DNA of 64,000 bases from Arcicella gelida (GCF_034931025.1 NZ_JAYGIL010000011.1:124001-188000), one strand, 5' to 3'. Shown: positions 25,201 through 33,519, counted from the first letter of the stretch. The notes: generated from the sequence alone by a model not told the origin. Made by a program: numbers and translations.

Positions 25201-25282
25201 TGCTTTGTGCCAAAGTAGTTGTCTGGAAAGCAATTGTTGAAGTAAGAAGTGTTGAGATTACTAACGAAGTTAATCTTTTCAT
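22259..25282 (-). CDS. Large periplasmic tetratricopeptide repeat protein
   Basis: A 1007-residue exported protein: signal peptide MKRLTSLVISTLLTSTIAF with cleavage after TLAQ, then TPR units end to end, on the order of 25 or more (examples: YYDQGDYARAVDYLSKSPKS, AYCYYNNKEYDKANRIFKEY, TYFASKNYDQAIYYYDQAIA). No catalytic domain is attached. Such superhelical TPR proteins bind partner proteins in the periplasm. It is the first gene of a same-strand block that continues with the outer-membrane barrel (150-bp gap), the SPOR protein and the TonB-like protein. Confidence 0.85.
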   Translation of the reverse strand: MKRLTSLVISTLLTSTIAFQTTTLAQSTLSYSDISVHFRNGQEHFESKNYEACRAELAQYLEADRTFLEKEDANKVWAEYYLVKCSLYLNYSDTELLASRFVRNYPEHPIAATLFTEIGNYFYDQGDYARAVDYLSKSPKSNEEAQYRLGISHFTLQNYREALNIFSAIKGGQGAYASSASYYSGIINFRDKKYEEAIFDFKQAELSTAYFSEIPSWLAHSYYRQGKYTEMLAYTEPLLREKNSGKKLDDVSLLSAEVYFQQANYIKAENYYTIYKNYKSQGMPPTIAYRYGYSLYKTDQFALASEQLKNVAAKGDTLGQYAAYILGISYLKANNPNYALGAFDQARKTSFNKTVTEDADFNYAKVLLDLQRGAESIKAFEGFLAKYPNSKYEDEANELVSEAYLYSNNYQAALAYIEGLRKRTPRTNGAYQRISFNQAVKFYNDERYVDALPYFEKSLLTPESAETKYSAIFWKAEALSAEKRYAEAIPLYQMLIGTSDPSVSTLTEIQGKSRYSLAYCYYNNKEYDKANRIFKEYADLMKSSGDTQALQDALVRLGDTYFASKNYDQAIYYYDQAIAGNRSDRDYATFQKGLVLALKGNEAGAKAAFQKVQSDFPQSLYFDNALYQEANLEFVAGRYIPAITRFTQLINNKPQSRLIPNALLKRAAAFSNTANHEAAILDYKNILKNFPTLPQSKDALTGVQEALNEVGRPDDFSMILMEYQRTNPTDNSVVGLEYETAKRLFYADKFDKAIPALTEYIRKNPTSVESYEAKYLIAESYSKLNDKNQALNYYYQVIADNKYKSVNKALVKAAEIEFNTNNFNRAITNYKNILRLVADKKDQQSALIGLMESYYKISRTDSTIYYANEVANTPDLVLGAKSKAKLYTGKIYLDRNDFVKATDFFNQTIAIAKDNYGAEAQYLIARILYNQRKYKESSEMIISKFRNDFADASDNIVGKAYLLLSDDFVGLDNIVQARATLNSIIENLPDQEIVAEAKAKLKAIERK

Positions 25283-25351
25283 TAGAGATGATTTTTAGGG
25301 TGTTTAATCTATCAAAAAATGTAAATATGATTATTTTTAGATAGAAAATAA

Positions 25352-25383
25352 TTTGTTAAACAAGCTATGGATTATTACTTTTG
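25352..25383 (+). promoter_or_regulatory. Promoter of M61 peptidase gene
   Basis: TTTG (25352-25355), 20-nt spacer, TACTTTTG (25376-25383): full Bacteroidota consensus. The predicted leader to the ATG at 25507 is about 115 nt, long for this genome. Confidence 0.6.
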
Positions 25384-25506
25384 ACATTTGTGAAATTCTT
25401 TAATGCTTGCTTGTATTGAATTAGAAAGCAAATTTAAAAAGTCACCAAGCATTTTTCACAGCAAAGTATTATTTAATTTTAAAACGTTCATAACAAACAT
25501 TAAATT

Positions 25507-27318
25507 ATGAAAAAAAAATCAATATTAGCCGTATTTCTACTCATTTGCCAATTTCTGAGGGCTCAGAACCCCATAAGTCAGCCTAAAATTGAGTACACGC
25601 TTTCGATGGAACAACCTCAAACGCACTATTTTGATGTAAACCTGAAAGTATCTAATCTTGACATCAAAACGAAAAATCAAGGTTATATTGATTTTAAAAT
25701 GGCTGTTTGGACGCCCGGCTCTTACCTCGTTCGTGAGTATGCCAAAAACGTAGAAAGTGTAAAGGCTTCCAATAAAACGATTCCTTTAAAATCAGATAAA
25801 ATCAATAAAAATACTTGGCGAGTTCAAATTGATAAAAACACGAATGAAGTAAATATTTCCTATAAAGTATATGCTTATGAGTTATCAGTAAGAACATCTT
25901 TCTTAGATGATTCTCATGGTTATTTAAACCCTGCAAGTGTATTCTTATACGTTAATGCTTGGAAACAAGTTCCTTCTACGCTTACAATTAAACCTTTTCA
26001 AGGTTGGACTACCGTTTCCACAGGTTTAAAAAACATTGGTACTTTTACTTATCAAGCTGAAAACCTTGATATTTTGATTGATTCACCGATTGAAATTGGA
26101 ACACAAAAAGTACTTTCATTTGATTTGAATGGAATTCCCCATAAAATTGCTATGTATGGCGAAGCAAAATTTGACGAGGCTAAAGTAACTGCTGATTTCA
26201 AAAAAGTATGCGAAGCTGCACTATCAGTAGTAGGCGAACATCCTTGTAAAGATTATACTTTCTTGATTCATAATTTAGCTGTGGGTGGCGGTGGCTTAGA
26301 ACACTTAAACTCAACCACTTGCCAAACTTCAAGAAGTAGTTATGCTGACCCAAGACGTTACCAAAGTTTATTAAGCTTGGTGGCTCACGAATATTTTCAC
26401 TTATGGAATGTAAAACGTATTCGTCCAAAAGCTCTTGGTCCATTCGATTACGAAAACGAAAACTATACGCACATGTTGTGGTTCTCGGAAGGTTGTACAA
26501 GTTTCTACCAAAGTTATATTTTACGTAGAGCGAACATACAAAGCGTAGAAGATTATATTAATACTTATGCTTCTGAAATTAACACGATTGAAAATCAACC
26601 CGGAAATAAAACGCAATCTGTAACAGAATCTAGCTGGGATGCTTGGATAAAATATTATCGCCCGAACGAAAATTCAAAAAACAGTACCGTTTCATATTAT
26701 GACAAAGGTGCTGTGCTAGGCGGAGTATTAAACCTTATTATTTTACAATCGACTAAAGGTGCAAAAAACCTCGATGATGTAATGAGAGCTTTGTACAATG
26801 AATATTACAAAAAACAAGGTAGAGGTTTTACAGATGAAGAATTCCAGAAAACAGTTGAAACAATTGCAGGAAAAAGTATGAATGATTTCTTCCAAAAATA
26901 TATTTTCGGAACAGAAACCATTCCATACAATACTTATTTAGAAGCAGTTGGAATGAATTTAGTGGATAAAAATGCTGATAAGAACGAGCCTTTCTTGGGT
27001 GCGGAATTAAGCAAAACTACTAATTTGAGAATTACTGGCATTATCAAAGATTCTCCTGCTTATATAAATGGGTTGAACGTGGGTGATGATATTCTTCAAA
27101 TCGACGGACAAACCATTACTAAAAATGAGGATCTTTTAAAAGCCGTAAGTAATAAGAAAATTGGAGAAGTATTGACCGTTAAAGTAAAACGAGATGGTTT
27201 AGAAAAAACATATCCGATTACCCTTCTGAGAAATCCAAACAAAAATTTCGTGATTGAACCTTTGGCAAATCAAAGCCCAGAGCAACAAGCACTTTATAAA
27301 AAATGGTTATTTTTATAA
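25507..27318 (+). CDS. M61-family metallopeptidase with PDZ domain
   Basis: A secreted glycyl-aminopeptidase-like zinc peptidase of 603 residues. Signal peptide MKKKSILAVFLLICQFLRAQ. The N-terminal beta domain carries MAVWTPGSYLVREYAKNVES, a hallmark of M61. The zinc site is H294-E295-Y-F-H298 in LVAHEYFHLWNVKRIRP, with E328 in MLWFSEGCTSFYQ as the likely third ligand. A PDZ domain sits at about residues 490-575 (ITGIIKDSPAYINGLNVGDD), likely for substrate tethering. It is monocistronic between its own promoter and a very strong terminator. Confidence 0.93.
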   Translation: MKKKSILAVFLLICQFLRAQNPISQPKIEYTLSMEQPQTHYFDVNLKVSNLDIKTKNQGYIDFKMAVWTPGSYLVREYAKNVESVKASNKTIPLKSDKINKNTWRVQIDKNTNEVNISYKVYAYELSVRTSFLDDSHGYLNPASVFLYVNAWKQVPSTLTIKPFQGWTTVSTGLKNIGTFTYQAENLDILIDSPIEIGTQKVLSFDLNGIPHKIAMYGEAKFDEAKVTADFKKVCEAALSVVGEHPCKDYTFLIHNLAVGGGGLEHLNSTTCQTSRSSYADPRRYQSLLSLVAHEYFHLWNVKRIRPKALGPFDYENENYTHMLWFSEGCTSFYQSYILRRANIQSVEDYINTYASEINTIENQPGNKTQSVTESSWDAWIKYYRPNENSKNSTVSYYDKGAVLGGVLNLIILQSTKGAKNLDDVMRALYNEYYKKQGRGFTDEEFQKTVETIAGKSMNDFFQKYIFGTETIPYNTYLEAVGMNLVDKNADKNEPFLGAELSKTTNLRITGIIKDSPAYINGLNVGDDILQIDGQTITKNEDLLKAVSNKKIGEVLTVKVKRDGLEKTYPITLLRNPNKNFVIEPLANQSPEQQALYKKWLFL

Positions 27319-27333
27319 AGTAATTTAATTGTA

Positions 27334-27388
27334 TTTTCTCACAAAAAAGGCTTCCTGTTTTGAACAAGAAGCCTTTTTTGTGAGAAAA
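27334..27388. terminator. Very long bidirectional terminator
   Basis: Perfect 21-bp stem (27334-27354 with 27368-27388; core CTCACAAAAAAGGCTTC) with an inner TGTT/AACA helix and TTG loop. Between the M61 gene and the convergent 80-residue gene. Confidence 0.8.
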
Positions 27389-27415
27389 AATCTATTTCGC
27401 TATCCAGCGAATTTC

Positions 27416-27658
27416 TCAGTAATCACCCATCAATTCACCTAAATCCTGATACATTTCTTTAAAACGAGTAATTATTTTTTCGATAAATTCTTCGTTCACC
27501 ATTGCTCGAATTTCGTCTTCTGAAACATCCATTTCTGAAATTTTATAGACTTGCTCCAAATCTGGGGTTTCGAATTTTACAAAAAACTTTGAATTCCATT
27601 TATATAATGAAATTTTCAAATCAGGACTAGAACCTTTCAACTCGCCAATAAAGTACAT
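27416..27658 (-). CDS. Small conserved-looking hypothetical protein
   Basis: An 80-residue acidic protein without signal peptide or membrane segment. It reads as three short beta strands (MYFIGELKG, KISLYKWNSKFFVKFET) followed by a helical half (EDEIRAMVNEEFIEKIITRF). I do not recognise the family. It is likely real because it starts with ATG, its codon use matches its neighbours, and it sits 25 bp behind the cyclophilin gene on the same strand, so the two are probably co-transcribed up to the shared terminator. Confidence 0.65.
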   Translation of the reverse strand: MYFIGELKGSSPDLKISLYKWNSKFFVKFETPDLEQVYKISEMDVSEDEIRAMVNEEFIEKIITRFKEMYQDLGELMGDY

Positions 27659-27683
27659 ATCAGATAAATTTTAATTGTGAGAA

Positions 27684-28130
27684 TTAAGCTACTACGTCTT
27701 CGATAATTGTAATTTTTTGAATTACATCGCCTTCACGAATCGCATCAATTACCTCTAAACCTTCAACAACTTTACCAAAACAAGTATGGTTACGGTCTAA
27801 GTGAGCAGTATTTCTACGGCTATGGCAGATAAAGAACTGAGAACCACCAGTATTTCTTCCACGGTGAGCCATTGATAAAACGCCACGATCATGGTATTGA
27901 TTATTTCCAGTTAATTCACAAGGAATAGTATAACCAGGGCCACCGCCACCAGTTCCAGTTGGGTCGCCACCTTGGATTACGAAATCTGGTAATACTCTAT
28001 GAAAAGTAACGCCATCATAAAAACCACTTTTTGATAAATCAACAAAGTTTTTAACATGAATTGGAGCATCTTGCTCGTAAAATTCTATCACCATCAAACC
28101 TTTGTCGGTTAGCATTTCAGCTTTAATCAT
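27684..28130 (-). CDS. Cyclophilin-type peptidyl-prolyl isomerase
   Basis: A 148-residue cytosolic cyclophilin that accelerates cis-trans isomerisation of X-Pro bonds. The fold's core motifs are present: FHRVLPDFVIQGGDPTGTGG (with the catalytic arginine in FHR), GVLSMAHRGRNTGGSQFFIC and DRNHTCFGKVVEGLEVIDAI. There is no signal peptide, so it acts in the cytoplasm. It is the upstream partner of the small hypothetical gene. A TAATTTTG octamer sits about 45 bp upstream on the minus strand, without a good -33 element. Confidence 0.95.
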   Translation of the reverse strand: MIKAEMLTDKGLMVIEFYEQDAPIHVKNFVDLSKSGFYDGVTFHRVLPDFVIQGGDPTGTGGGGPGYTIPCELTGNNQYHDRGVLSMAHRGRNTGGSQFFICHSRRNTAHLDRNHTCFGKVVEGLEVIDAIREGDVIQKITIIEDVVA

Positions 28131-28365
28131 TGTAATATTTTTTAAAGTTTAAATAAAGGTAACAAAGCACCCTCACAAAATTAGAAACAAAAGCGTTAAA
28201 GTCATAGTTTCGAAGGCAGTCTTCCTAATTTTTCAAAAAAACAATTGAAAGTAATTAGCATGAGTCGTTCTCAACAATTTGTAGTAATTTTGAAGCCGAA
28301 ATTGAATGTAAAAAATCCATTCAAAGATTAAACACAGTCTTGTACAAACAAACACATTAATTTTA

Positions 28366-29268
28366 GTGAAAAATAAATCAATCCTATTCATACTCTCTTG
28401 CGTGATTTTTTTCTCTTGCGGAGCTGATAAAAAAGAAGAAGCCATAAAATTCTTTCAAAGAGGTAATTATAAATTAAAAGATAAAGAGTATCAAGAAGCC
28501 ATTCATTGGTTCGATGAAGCCATTATTCAAAATCCAGATTTTGCAGATGCTTACAACAATAGAGCATTGGCTTATCAGAAGTTAGATAAACTGGACGAAG
28601 CTTTGGCAGATTTAGATAAAGCCATTGATCTTGATAAAAAGTACTGGGAGGCTTATTACAATCGTTCAGAAATATTTTTTCAGAAAGGCGATTTTCAAAA
28701 CAGCTTGGTAGATTTAGAGAAAATTTCTGTTCCTTTTAAAGATTCTTCGTTTTATTTTGTGAGCCTAGGAAATGTAAAAGTACAAATGAATAACTCGTCG
28801 GGTGCTACCGCAGATTATGAGAAAGCACTCAGGATAAATCCTAAAAATGCCGAAGCCTATTCAAATCATGGTTTTATTTACTTTGAGAATAAGCAGTACG
28901 ATTTAGCGAAGAAAGATTTTCAGAAAGCAATTGCAATTAATCCAAAACAAGATTTTGCCTTGAACAATCTTGCTTTTATTCTTTCAGAAGAGCAAAAATT
29001 TCAAGAAGCAAAAGTTTATTCAGAACAAGCCATCGCTCTAAAACCAACAGATGCCATCTATTTGAACAATTATGGATACATTTTATTACAAATTGGGAAA
29101 TTAGAACTAGCAAAAGAAACTTTGGAACGCTCCTTGAGAATTAACCCACAAAACGCTTATACGCTGAGGAATTTAGGTTATTATTTTAGAAAAATCGGAA
29201 AAGAAACGGAAGCACAAGCCAAATTTACAGAAGCTAAAAAGCTTGATAATAGCATAGAAATAAAATAA
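28366..29268 (+). CDS. TPR lipoprotein
   Basis: A 300-residue protein with a lipoprotein signal (MKNKSILFILSCVIFFSC, lipid-modified cysteine in FFSCGADKKEE), then about seven TPR motifs up to the end (YQEAIHWFDEAIIQNPDFAD; YDLAKKDFQKAIAINPKQD). It starts with GTG at 28366; no ATG upstream in frame fits the signal peptide. Expected to be anchored in an envelope membrane, facing the periplasm, and to assemble other proteins. A TAATTTTG octamer at 28285-28292 may be its -7 element, but the -33 element is poor. Confidence 0.85.
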   Translation: MKNKSILFILSCVIFFSCGADKKEEAIKFFQRGNYKLKDKEYQEAIHWFDEAIIQNPDFADAYNNRALAYQKLDKLDEALADLDKAIDLDKKYWEAYYNRSEIFFQKGDFQNSLVDLEKISVPFKDSSFYFVSLGNVKVQMNNSSGATADYEKALRINPKNAEAYSNHGFIYFENKQYDLAKKDFQKAIAINPKQDFALNNLAFILSEEQKFQEAKVYSEQAIALKPTDAIYLNNYGYILLQIGKLELAKETLERSLRINPQNAYTLRNLGYYFRKIGKETEAQAKFTEAKKLDNSIEIK

Positions 29269-29309
29269 CAAAAAAGACTTTACGCTCATCGTAAAGTCTT
29301 TTTTGTTAT
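29265..29309. terminator. Bidirectional terminator
   Basis: Perfect 20-bp stem (29265-29284 with 29290-29309; core AAAAAAGACTTTACG) with a CTCAT loop, overlapping the end of the TPR lipoprotein gene and adjoining the menD stop. Confidence 0.85.
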
Positions 29310-29312
29310 CAA

Positions 29313-31031
29313 CTAAGCCGAAAAGCCAGCCTTAAATTGTTTGAATATTTCTGTGTTATAAACACTATTTGTTTCAATTTCAAAAATTTTCGCTTTTCCA
29401 TTATGGTCAAGGAAAGCTGTTGATAAAGCATGAAATTCATCCACTGTTTTAGCATTAAAATAATCTAGATCAGCTTCTAAAGCAGTTTTTTCAGCGGTAT
29501 AAGATTGAACCGTTTCAAAATAATCAGCTAATTCAGCTTGTTTACTTGGGCCATCTATCATTCTAAAAATTCCACCACCGTGATTATTGATTAAAATAAT
29601 ACGCAGATTATCAGGAATATAACGATTCCAAAGAGCATTTCTGTCATAAAAGAAAGCCAAGTCCCCAATTAATAAATAAACTAATTTATCCGTACTCAAA
29701 GCAGCCCCCAAAGCAGTACTTACACAACCATCAATCCCGCTTGTTCCTCTGTTAGCAAAGATTTCAATTTGTTTTTCGGGAGCAGTACCAATATAATTTG
29801 CATAACGTACTGACATAGAATTCGCTAAGTGTAATTGGCTATTAGCAGGAATTGCATCTAATAATTTTTTAATCGCATAAAATTCATTGAGTTGCTTTTG
29901 ATGAAAATCTGCTAAAAAGAAATGTTCAAGATAACTCTTTGCTTTAAAGTTATTTTTTTTCCATTCATCTAAATAAAAGCCATCTCTTTCTTCGTCATCA
30001 CCATTTTTAAATTGAGCAAAATCAATATCCTCAAGAAGTTTCTCAAAAAAGTACTGAGGTTGAACAGGAATTACTTTCGTTAAAGATTGAAAAGTATCAA
30101 TCAAGTGATTATCGAGACTTAAATGCCAATGTTCAATGGCTTTATTTTTACGTAAAAAGGTTTTAAAGCTCTTTGAAATAAAAGATTTTCCAAAAGTAAT
30201 TAAGAGTTCTGGCCTTAGATTATCTGTCTCTTGATTCAGAAAAATATCATGATTTGAGATTACATCAAACTTCAAATTAGCAATAGCATCGCCAAGGATT
30301 GGGAAGTTAAATTCATCTTGTAATTTCTGTAAAACAGCTGTTAAAGCTGGATTATATTCGTTTTGACCACCAGCAATTAATACTCTGTCATATTGTTCAA
30401 TACTTTGTAAAAGAGTAGCCCAAACTTCTTTTGAAAGTGTGTTTTCAGTATCTAATCTTTCAATAACTCTAACATCATTATCAAATCTAATTTGCTCATT
30501 TTCAGCAGGATAAAAAGGTTCTCTCAGTGGGATATTGATATGAACTGGTCCTTTCGGGAAAGTATTTGCTAAATTAACAGCGTTATTTACAGTACGCTCA
30601 ATATGCCAAATAGCATCAGGATGACTGTAGTCAGCTCCTATTTCAAAACTTTGTTTAACGTGTTTTCCAAAAATATCAGTTTGATAAATCGTTTGCCCAT
30701 CATGTTGATGAATCCACTCTTTGGGTCTATCTGCTGTAAGAATAATCAACGGAATTTCTTGGAAAAAAGCTTCCGCAACAGCTGGTGCATAATTATAAGC
30801 TGCCGAACCAGAAGTACAACAAATAGTAACAGGTTTTTTAAGGTTTTGAGCCATTCCCATTGCAATGAAAGCGGCCGAACGTTCGTCAGAAATTGATAGA
30901 GTTTTAATATCAGGATGACGAACCAGAGCAATCGTCAACGGAGCATTTCTTGAACCGGGTGAAATGATGGCATCATTAACACCTTTTCTCGAAAGAATTT
31001 CTACAAGATTAACTATGGGTTGTAAAAGCAT
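29313..31031 (-). CDS. menD: 2-succinyl-5-enolpyruvyl-6-hydroxy-3-cyclohexene-1-carboxylate synthase
   Basis: Thiamine-diphosphate enzyme of menaquinone synthesis that joins isochorismate and 2-oxoglutarate. The 572-residue protein begins with the MenD segment NDAIISPGSRNAPLTIALVR, has the catalytic-glutamate region SISDERSAAFIAMGMAQ, CCTSGSAAYNYAPAVAEAFF, and the cofactor-binding motif LLIGDLAFFYDRNALW followed by ILINNHGGGIFRMIDG. No other men genes lie in the window. Menaquinone as sole quinone is normal for Bacteroidota. It reads away from tRNA-Met and converges on the TPR lipoprotein gene. Confidence 0.96.
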   Translation of the reverse strand: MLLQPIVNLVEILSRKGVNDAIISPGSRNAPLTIALVRHPDIKTLSISDERSAAFIAMGMAQNLKKPVTICCTSGSAAYNYAPAVAEAFFQEIPLIILTADRPKEWIHQHDGQTIYQTDIFGKHVKQSFEIGADYSHPDAIWHIERTVNNAVNLANTFPKGPVHINIPLREPFYPAENEQIRFDNDVRVIERLDTENTLSKEVWATLLQSIEQYDRVLIAGGQNEYNPALTAVLQKLQDEFNFPILGDAIANLKFDVISNHDIFLNQETDNLRPELLITFGKSFISKSFKTFLRKNKAIEHWHLSLDNHLIDTFQSLTKVIPVQPQYFFEKLLEDIDFAQFKNGDDEERDGFYLDEWKKNNFKAKSYLEHFFLADFHQKQLNEFYAIKKLLDAIPANSQLHLANSMSVRYANYIGTAPEKQIEIFANRGTSGIDGCVSTALGAALSTDKLVYLLIGDLAFFYDRNALWNRYIPDNLRIILINNHGGGIFRMIDGPSKQAELADYFETVQSYTAEKTALEADLDYFNAKTVDEFHALSTAFLDHNGKAKIFEIETNSVYNTEIFKQFKAGFSA

Positions 31032-31073
31032 AGATATTTACAGATTAATAAACCCTAAAAACAGATTAAAAAA

Positions 31074-31114
31074 GAAAAAGCGTAACCAATTGAAATTCAA
31101 TTAATTACGCTTTT
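31074..31114 (-). terminator. Terminator of tRNA-Met
   Basis: On the minus strand AAAAGCGTAA/TTACGCTTTT (31076-31085 with 31105-31114) encloses a smaller TTGAA/TTCAA hairpin; it lies 7 bp beyond the tRNA 3' end and 43 bp before menD. Confidence 0.65.
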
Positions 31115-31120
31115 AATAAG

Positions 31121-31194
31121 TAGCGGGAAGCAGGATCGAACTGCCGACCTTAGGGTTATGAATCCTACGCTCTAACCATCTGAGCTATCCCGCT
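31121..31194 (-). tRNA. tRNA-Met (CAT)
   Basis: A 74-nt cloverleaf on the minus strand: acceptor AGCGGGA/TCCCGCT is perfect, D-arm GCTC...GAGC, anticodon loop TTCATAA giving CAT, T-loop TTCGATC, discriminator A; CCA is not encoded. The first pair is A1-T72, so it is not the initiator. The top pair of the anticodon loop is an A31-C39 mismatch. A CAT anticodon could also belong to a lysidine-modified tRNA-Ile; sequence alone does not settle it. Confidence 0.9.
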
Positions 31195-31208
31195 GTCGTA
31201 TTGTGGTG

Positions 31209-31239
31209 CAAAATTAGCACTTTTGTGTTCAAATGCAAA
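31209..31239 (-). promoter_or_regulatory. Promoter of tRNA-Met
   Basis: Read on the minus strand: TTTG (31239-31236), 19-nt spacer, TAATTTTG (31216-31209), ending 14 bp before the tRNA 5' end. Full match to the Bacteroidota consensus. Confidence 0.7.
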
Positions 31240-31395
31240 GTGATTTCACAAATACTTTCATTTTTTATTGAAAATATTTTTTTCTTTTAACCGTTTTACA
31301 ATCAATATTCATTATAAATAATTGAGAATCAAGAAGGAAAGCAGATGCTTTTTTTATCAAAAAAAAAGTAATTTTTTTGAAATTAAAAAAAAAGC
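31240..31395. other. AT-rich spacer between divergent promoters
   Basis: The 329-bp gap between tRNA-Met and the START-like gene holds two divergent promoters and the START leader (listed). The stretch between them is poly-A/T rich and shows nothing else. Confidence 0.4.
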
Positions 31396-31425
31396 TTGCG
31401 TATTTCTCTAACATTTATACCTTTG
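31396..31425 (+). promoter_or_regulatory. Promoter of START-like gene
   Basis: TTG (31396-31398), 19-nt spacer, TACCTTTG (31418-31425). Exact -7 consensus. Predicted transcription start near 31432, giving a leader of about 90 nt. Confidence 0.7.
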
Positions 31426-31448
31426 CCAAAACAGAGTTTCGGTAGTCA

Positions 31449-31491
31449 ATTACTCGATCCCTATCTCCTCAAACTATGGAGACGAGTAATT
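31449..31491 (+). promoter_or_regulatory. Stem-loop in 5' leader of START-like gene
   Basis: AATTACTCG (from 31449) pairs with CGAGTAATT, and inside it TCTCC pairs with GGAGA around a 9-nt loop; the 3' strand holds the only GGAG-like sequence of the leader. Lies between the predicted transcription start and the ATG at 31524. Confidence 0.5.
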
Positions 31492-31523
31492 TAGTGATTT
31501 AAATACCTTTAAATGTTAGGATT

Positions 31524-31916
31524 ATGAGCAAACATAAATTTATTGTAGAATTTGAATTGAGAGCCTCTCCTAAGGTACTTTTTCCTTACATCAGCTCGGC
31601 ATCTGGCTTACAACAGTGGTTTGCAGAGAAAGTCACATTGAAAGACAGTTCAACATTTGATTTTTCTTGGGATGGAGACAGCCACATTGCCAAACTTTCA
31701 CAATTGAGGTTAAATAAATCAGCAAAATTTGATTTTTTACCAAGCAGTCCTGAAGATCGTGACCATAACTATATCGAATTCAAGATGGAAGTAAGTGATT
31801 TGACGGGTTCAACCTATTTGAAAATTGTTGACTACTCTGATAACACAGACGACAATGAATTGAGCGAGTTATGGGAAGATTTAATCTATAAACTCAAAGA
31901 AATTGTTGGCAATTAA
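31524..31916 (+). CDS. START-like / SRPBCC domain protein
   Basis: A 130-residue single-domain protein of the Bacteroidota START-like group, related to the AHSA1/SRPBCC fold: KFIVEFELRASPKVLFPYIS (first strand and helix), SGLQQWFAEKV, FDFSWDGDSHIAKL, then a long C-terminal helix ELSELWEDLIYKLKEIVG. The fold makes a hydrophobic cavity for a ligand or partner protein. The physiological role is unknown. It has its own strong promoter and a structured 5' leader. The LptF/G gene follows 113 bp downstream. Confidence 0.85.
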   Translation: MSKHKFIVEFELRASPKVLFPYISSASGLQQWFAEKVTLKDSSTFDFSWDGDSHIAKLSQLRLNKSAKFDFLPSSPEDRDHNYIEFKMEVSDLTGSTYLKIVDYSDNTDDNELSELWEDLIYKLKEIVGN

Positions 31917-32029
31917 GCTTATTTAACAAGCGTATCAACTCAAAAATATTTAATTTTGCGTTTCTTTGAACAGACGCACACAACGCTCGTTTTTCATTTG
32001 ATGAAATACGAGCGTTTTAATTATAGAAT

Positions 32030-33511
32030 ATGATTAAGAAACTTGATAAACTTATCATCAAAGCCTTCTGGCAACCTTTTGTTTTAACATTAGCTGTAGT
32101 CATTTTTATTTTTTTGATGAGGCTTATTTTAGTGTATTTCGCCGATCTTTTCGGGAAAGATTTGGGTGTTGAAGTATATTTTGAGCTTTTTTTCTATTTT
32201 AGTCTAATCACAATTCCCATCGCTTTACCTTTGGCGATGCTACTTTCTACACTAATGACTTATGGAAAACTAGGCGAATTTTTTGAACTGACAGCTATTA
32301 AAAGTGCTGGAATTTCCATTACTCGTGCTATGCAACCCATGTTTGTCATTGCAGTATTCATTAGTCTTTTTGCATTCTGGTTCAATAATGTTGCTTTACC
32401 TTGGGCAAACCTCAAAGGCTATAGATTACTTTACGACATCAAAACCACAAAAACAACCTTAAATATTAAAGAAGGCATTTTTTATAATGATTTGCCTGGA
32501 TACAGTATCAAAGTATCAAAAAAATATGCTGACAATAAAACCTTGAAAAATATTGTCATCTTCGACCACACAAAAAATGATGGTAACAAACATCTAACTT
32601 TGGCTGATTCTGCATTGATGTACACCATCATGGATAAACAATATCTAATTTTTGAGCTTTTTAATGGTAATGATTATGTAGAAGATGCAGACAAAACAAG
32701 TAATACCAACCAGACCGATATGGTAACTCATGCTTTTACGAAGAGTAAAGTAGTAATGAGTTTAGCAGCTTTTGATATGCACAAAACCGAAGAAGAACAA
32801 TTTAAGCATTATCAAATGATGAGAAGCTATGATGAATTAGCTAAAGATGCTGATTCACTCAAAAGAGATTTTAATAGAATTAAAGAAAATTTTTATGATA
32901 ATTCTCGTTCATATTATCTTTTTGAAATGAACAGGTTGCCTCTTCCATTAACAGAAGAGCAAAAAAAACTTAAAAAAATGAAGATGAGTAGCTTGGATTC
33001 ACTCATCAAAAAAAGAGATAATAGAACTGCCAATCCTTTTCAAGTACTTGATTTTGCTATTTCTCAAACCAATAATGTTTTAAGTTTTGCAGAAAGTAAT
33101 GCTTCTGCTTTAAAGTCAAAAGGTGAAGATTTGAGGAAAACAAATCTTGAATGGCATCATAAATTCACGAATGCCATTGCGGTTTTTGTAATGTTCCTTA
33201 TTGGAGCGCCATTAGGAGGTATTATCAAAAAAGGAGGTTTTGGTTTGCCTGTTGTTATTGCAATTGTGTTCTTTATATTAATGTATGTAATGACACAGCA
33301 AGGCGACAAAGCTGCAAAAGAAAGTAGAGTAATTGTACAAATTGGTGCTTGGCTTTCAAATACAGTATTGTTTTTTATTGGTCTGTACTTTCTGAACAAA
33401 GCCAAAAATGATTCTCGTCTTTTTGAGAGCGATGCTTACATTGTTTATTTCAATCAAGCTAAAGAAAGCTTCAAAAAACTAAAGTTTTCAAAGAGATTCT
33501 TTAATAATTAA
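32030..33511 (+). CDS. LptF/LptG-family permease
   Basis: Inner-membrane part of the lipopolysaccharide transport system, which with LptB extracts LPS and pushes it to the outer membrane. The 493-residue protein has three N-terminal membrane helices (FVLTLAVVIFIFLMRLILVY; FSLITIPIALPLAMLLSTLM; AMQPMFVIAVFISLFAFWF), a periplasmic domain of about 230 residues with an unusual Lys/Glu-rich stretch (EEQKKLKKMKMSSLDSLIKK), and three C-terminal helices (NAIAVFVMFLIGAPLGGIIK; PVVIAIVFFILMYVMT; VLFFIGLYFLNKA). The match is to YjgP/YjgQ; whether it serves as LptF, LptG or both cannot be told. Confidence 0.9.
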   Translation: MIKKLDKLIIKAFWQPFVLTLAVVIFIFLMRLILVYFADLFGKDLGVEVYFELFFYFSLITIPIALPLAMLLSTLMTYGKLGEFFELTAIKSAGISITRAMQPMFVIAVFISLFAFWFNNVALPWANLKGYRLLYDIKTTKTTLNIKEGIFYNDLPGYSIKVSKKYADNKTLKNIVIFDHTKNDGNKHLTLADSALMYTIMDKQYLIFELFNGNDYVEDADKTSNTNQTDMVTHAFTKSKVVMSLAAFDMHKTEEEQFKHYQMMRSYDELAKDADSLKRDFNRIKENFYDNSRSYYLFEMNRLPLPLTEEQKKLKKMKMSSLDSLIKKRDNRTANPFQVLDFAISQTNNVLSFAESNASALKSKGEDLRKTNLEWHHKFTNAIAVFVMFLIGAPLGGIIKKGGFGLPVVIAIVFFILMYVMTQQGDKAAKESRVIVQIGAWLSNTVLFFIGLYFLNKAKNDSRLFESDAYIVYFNQAKESFKKLKFSKRFFNN

Positions 33512-33519
33512 GGATTAGA

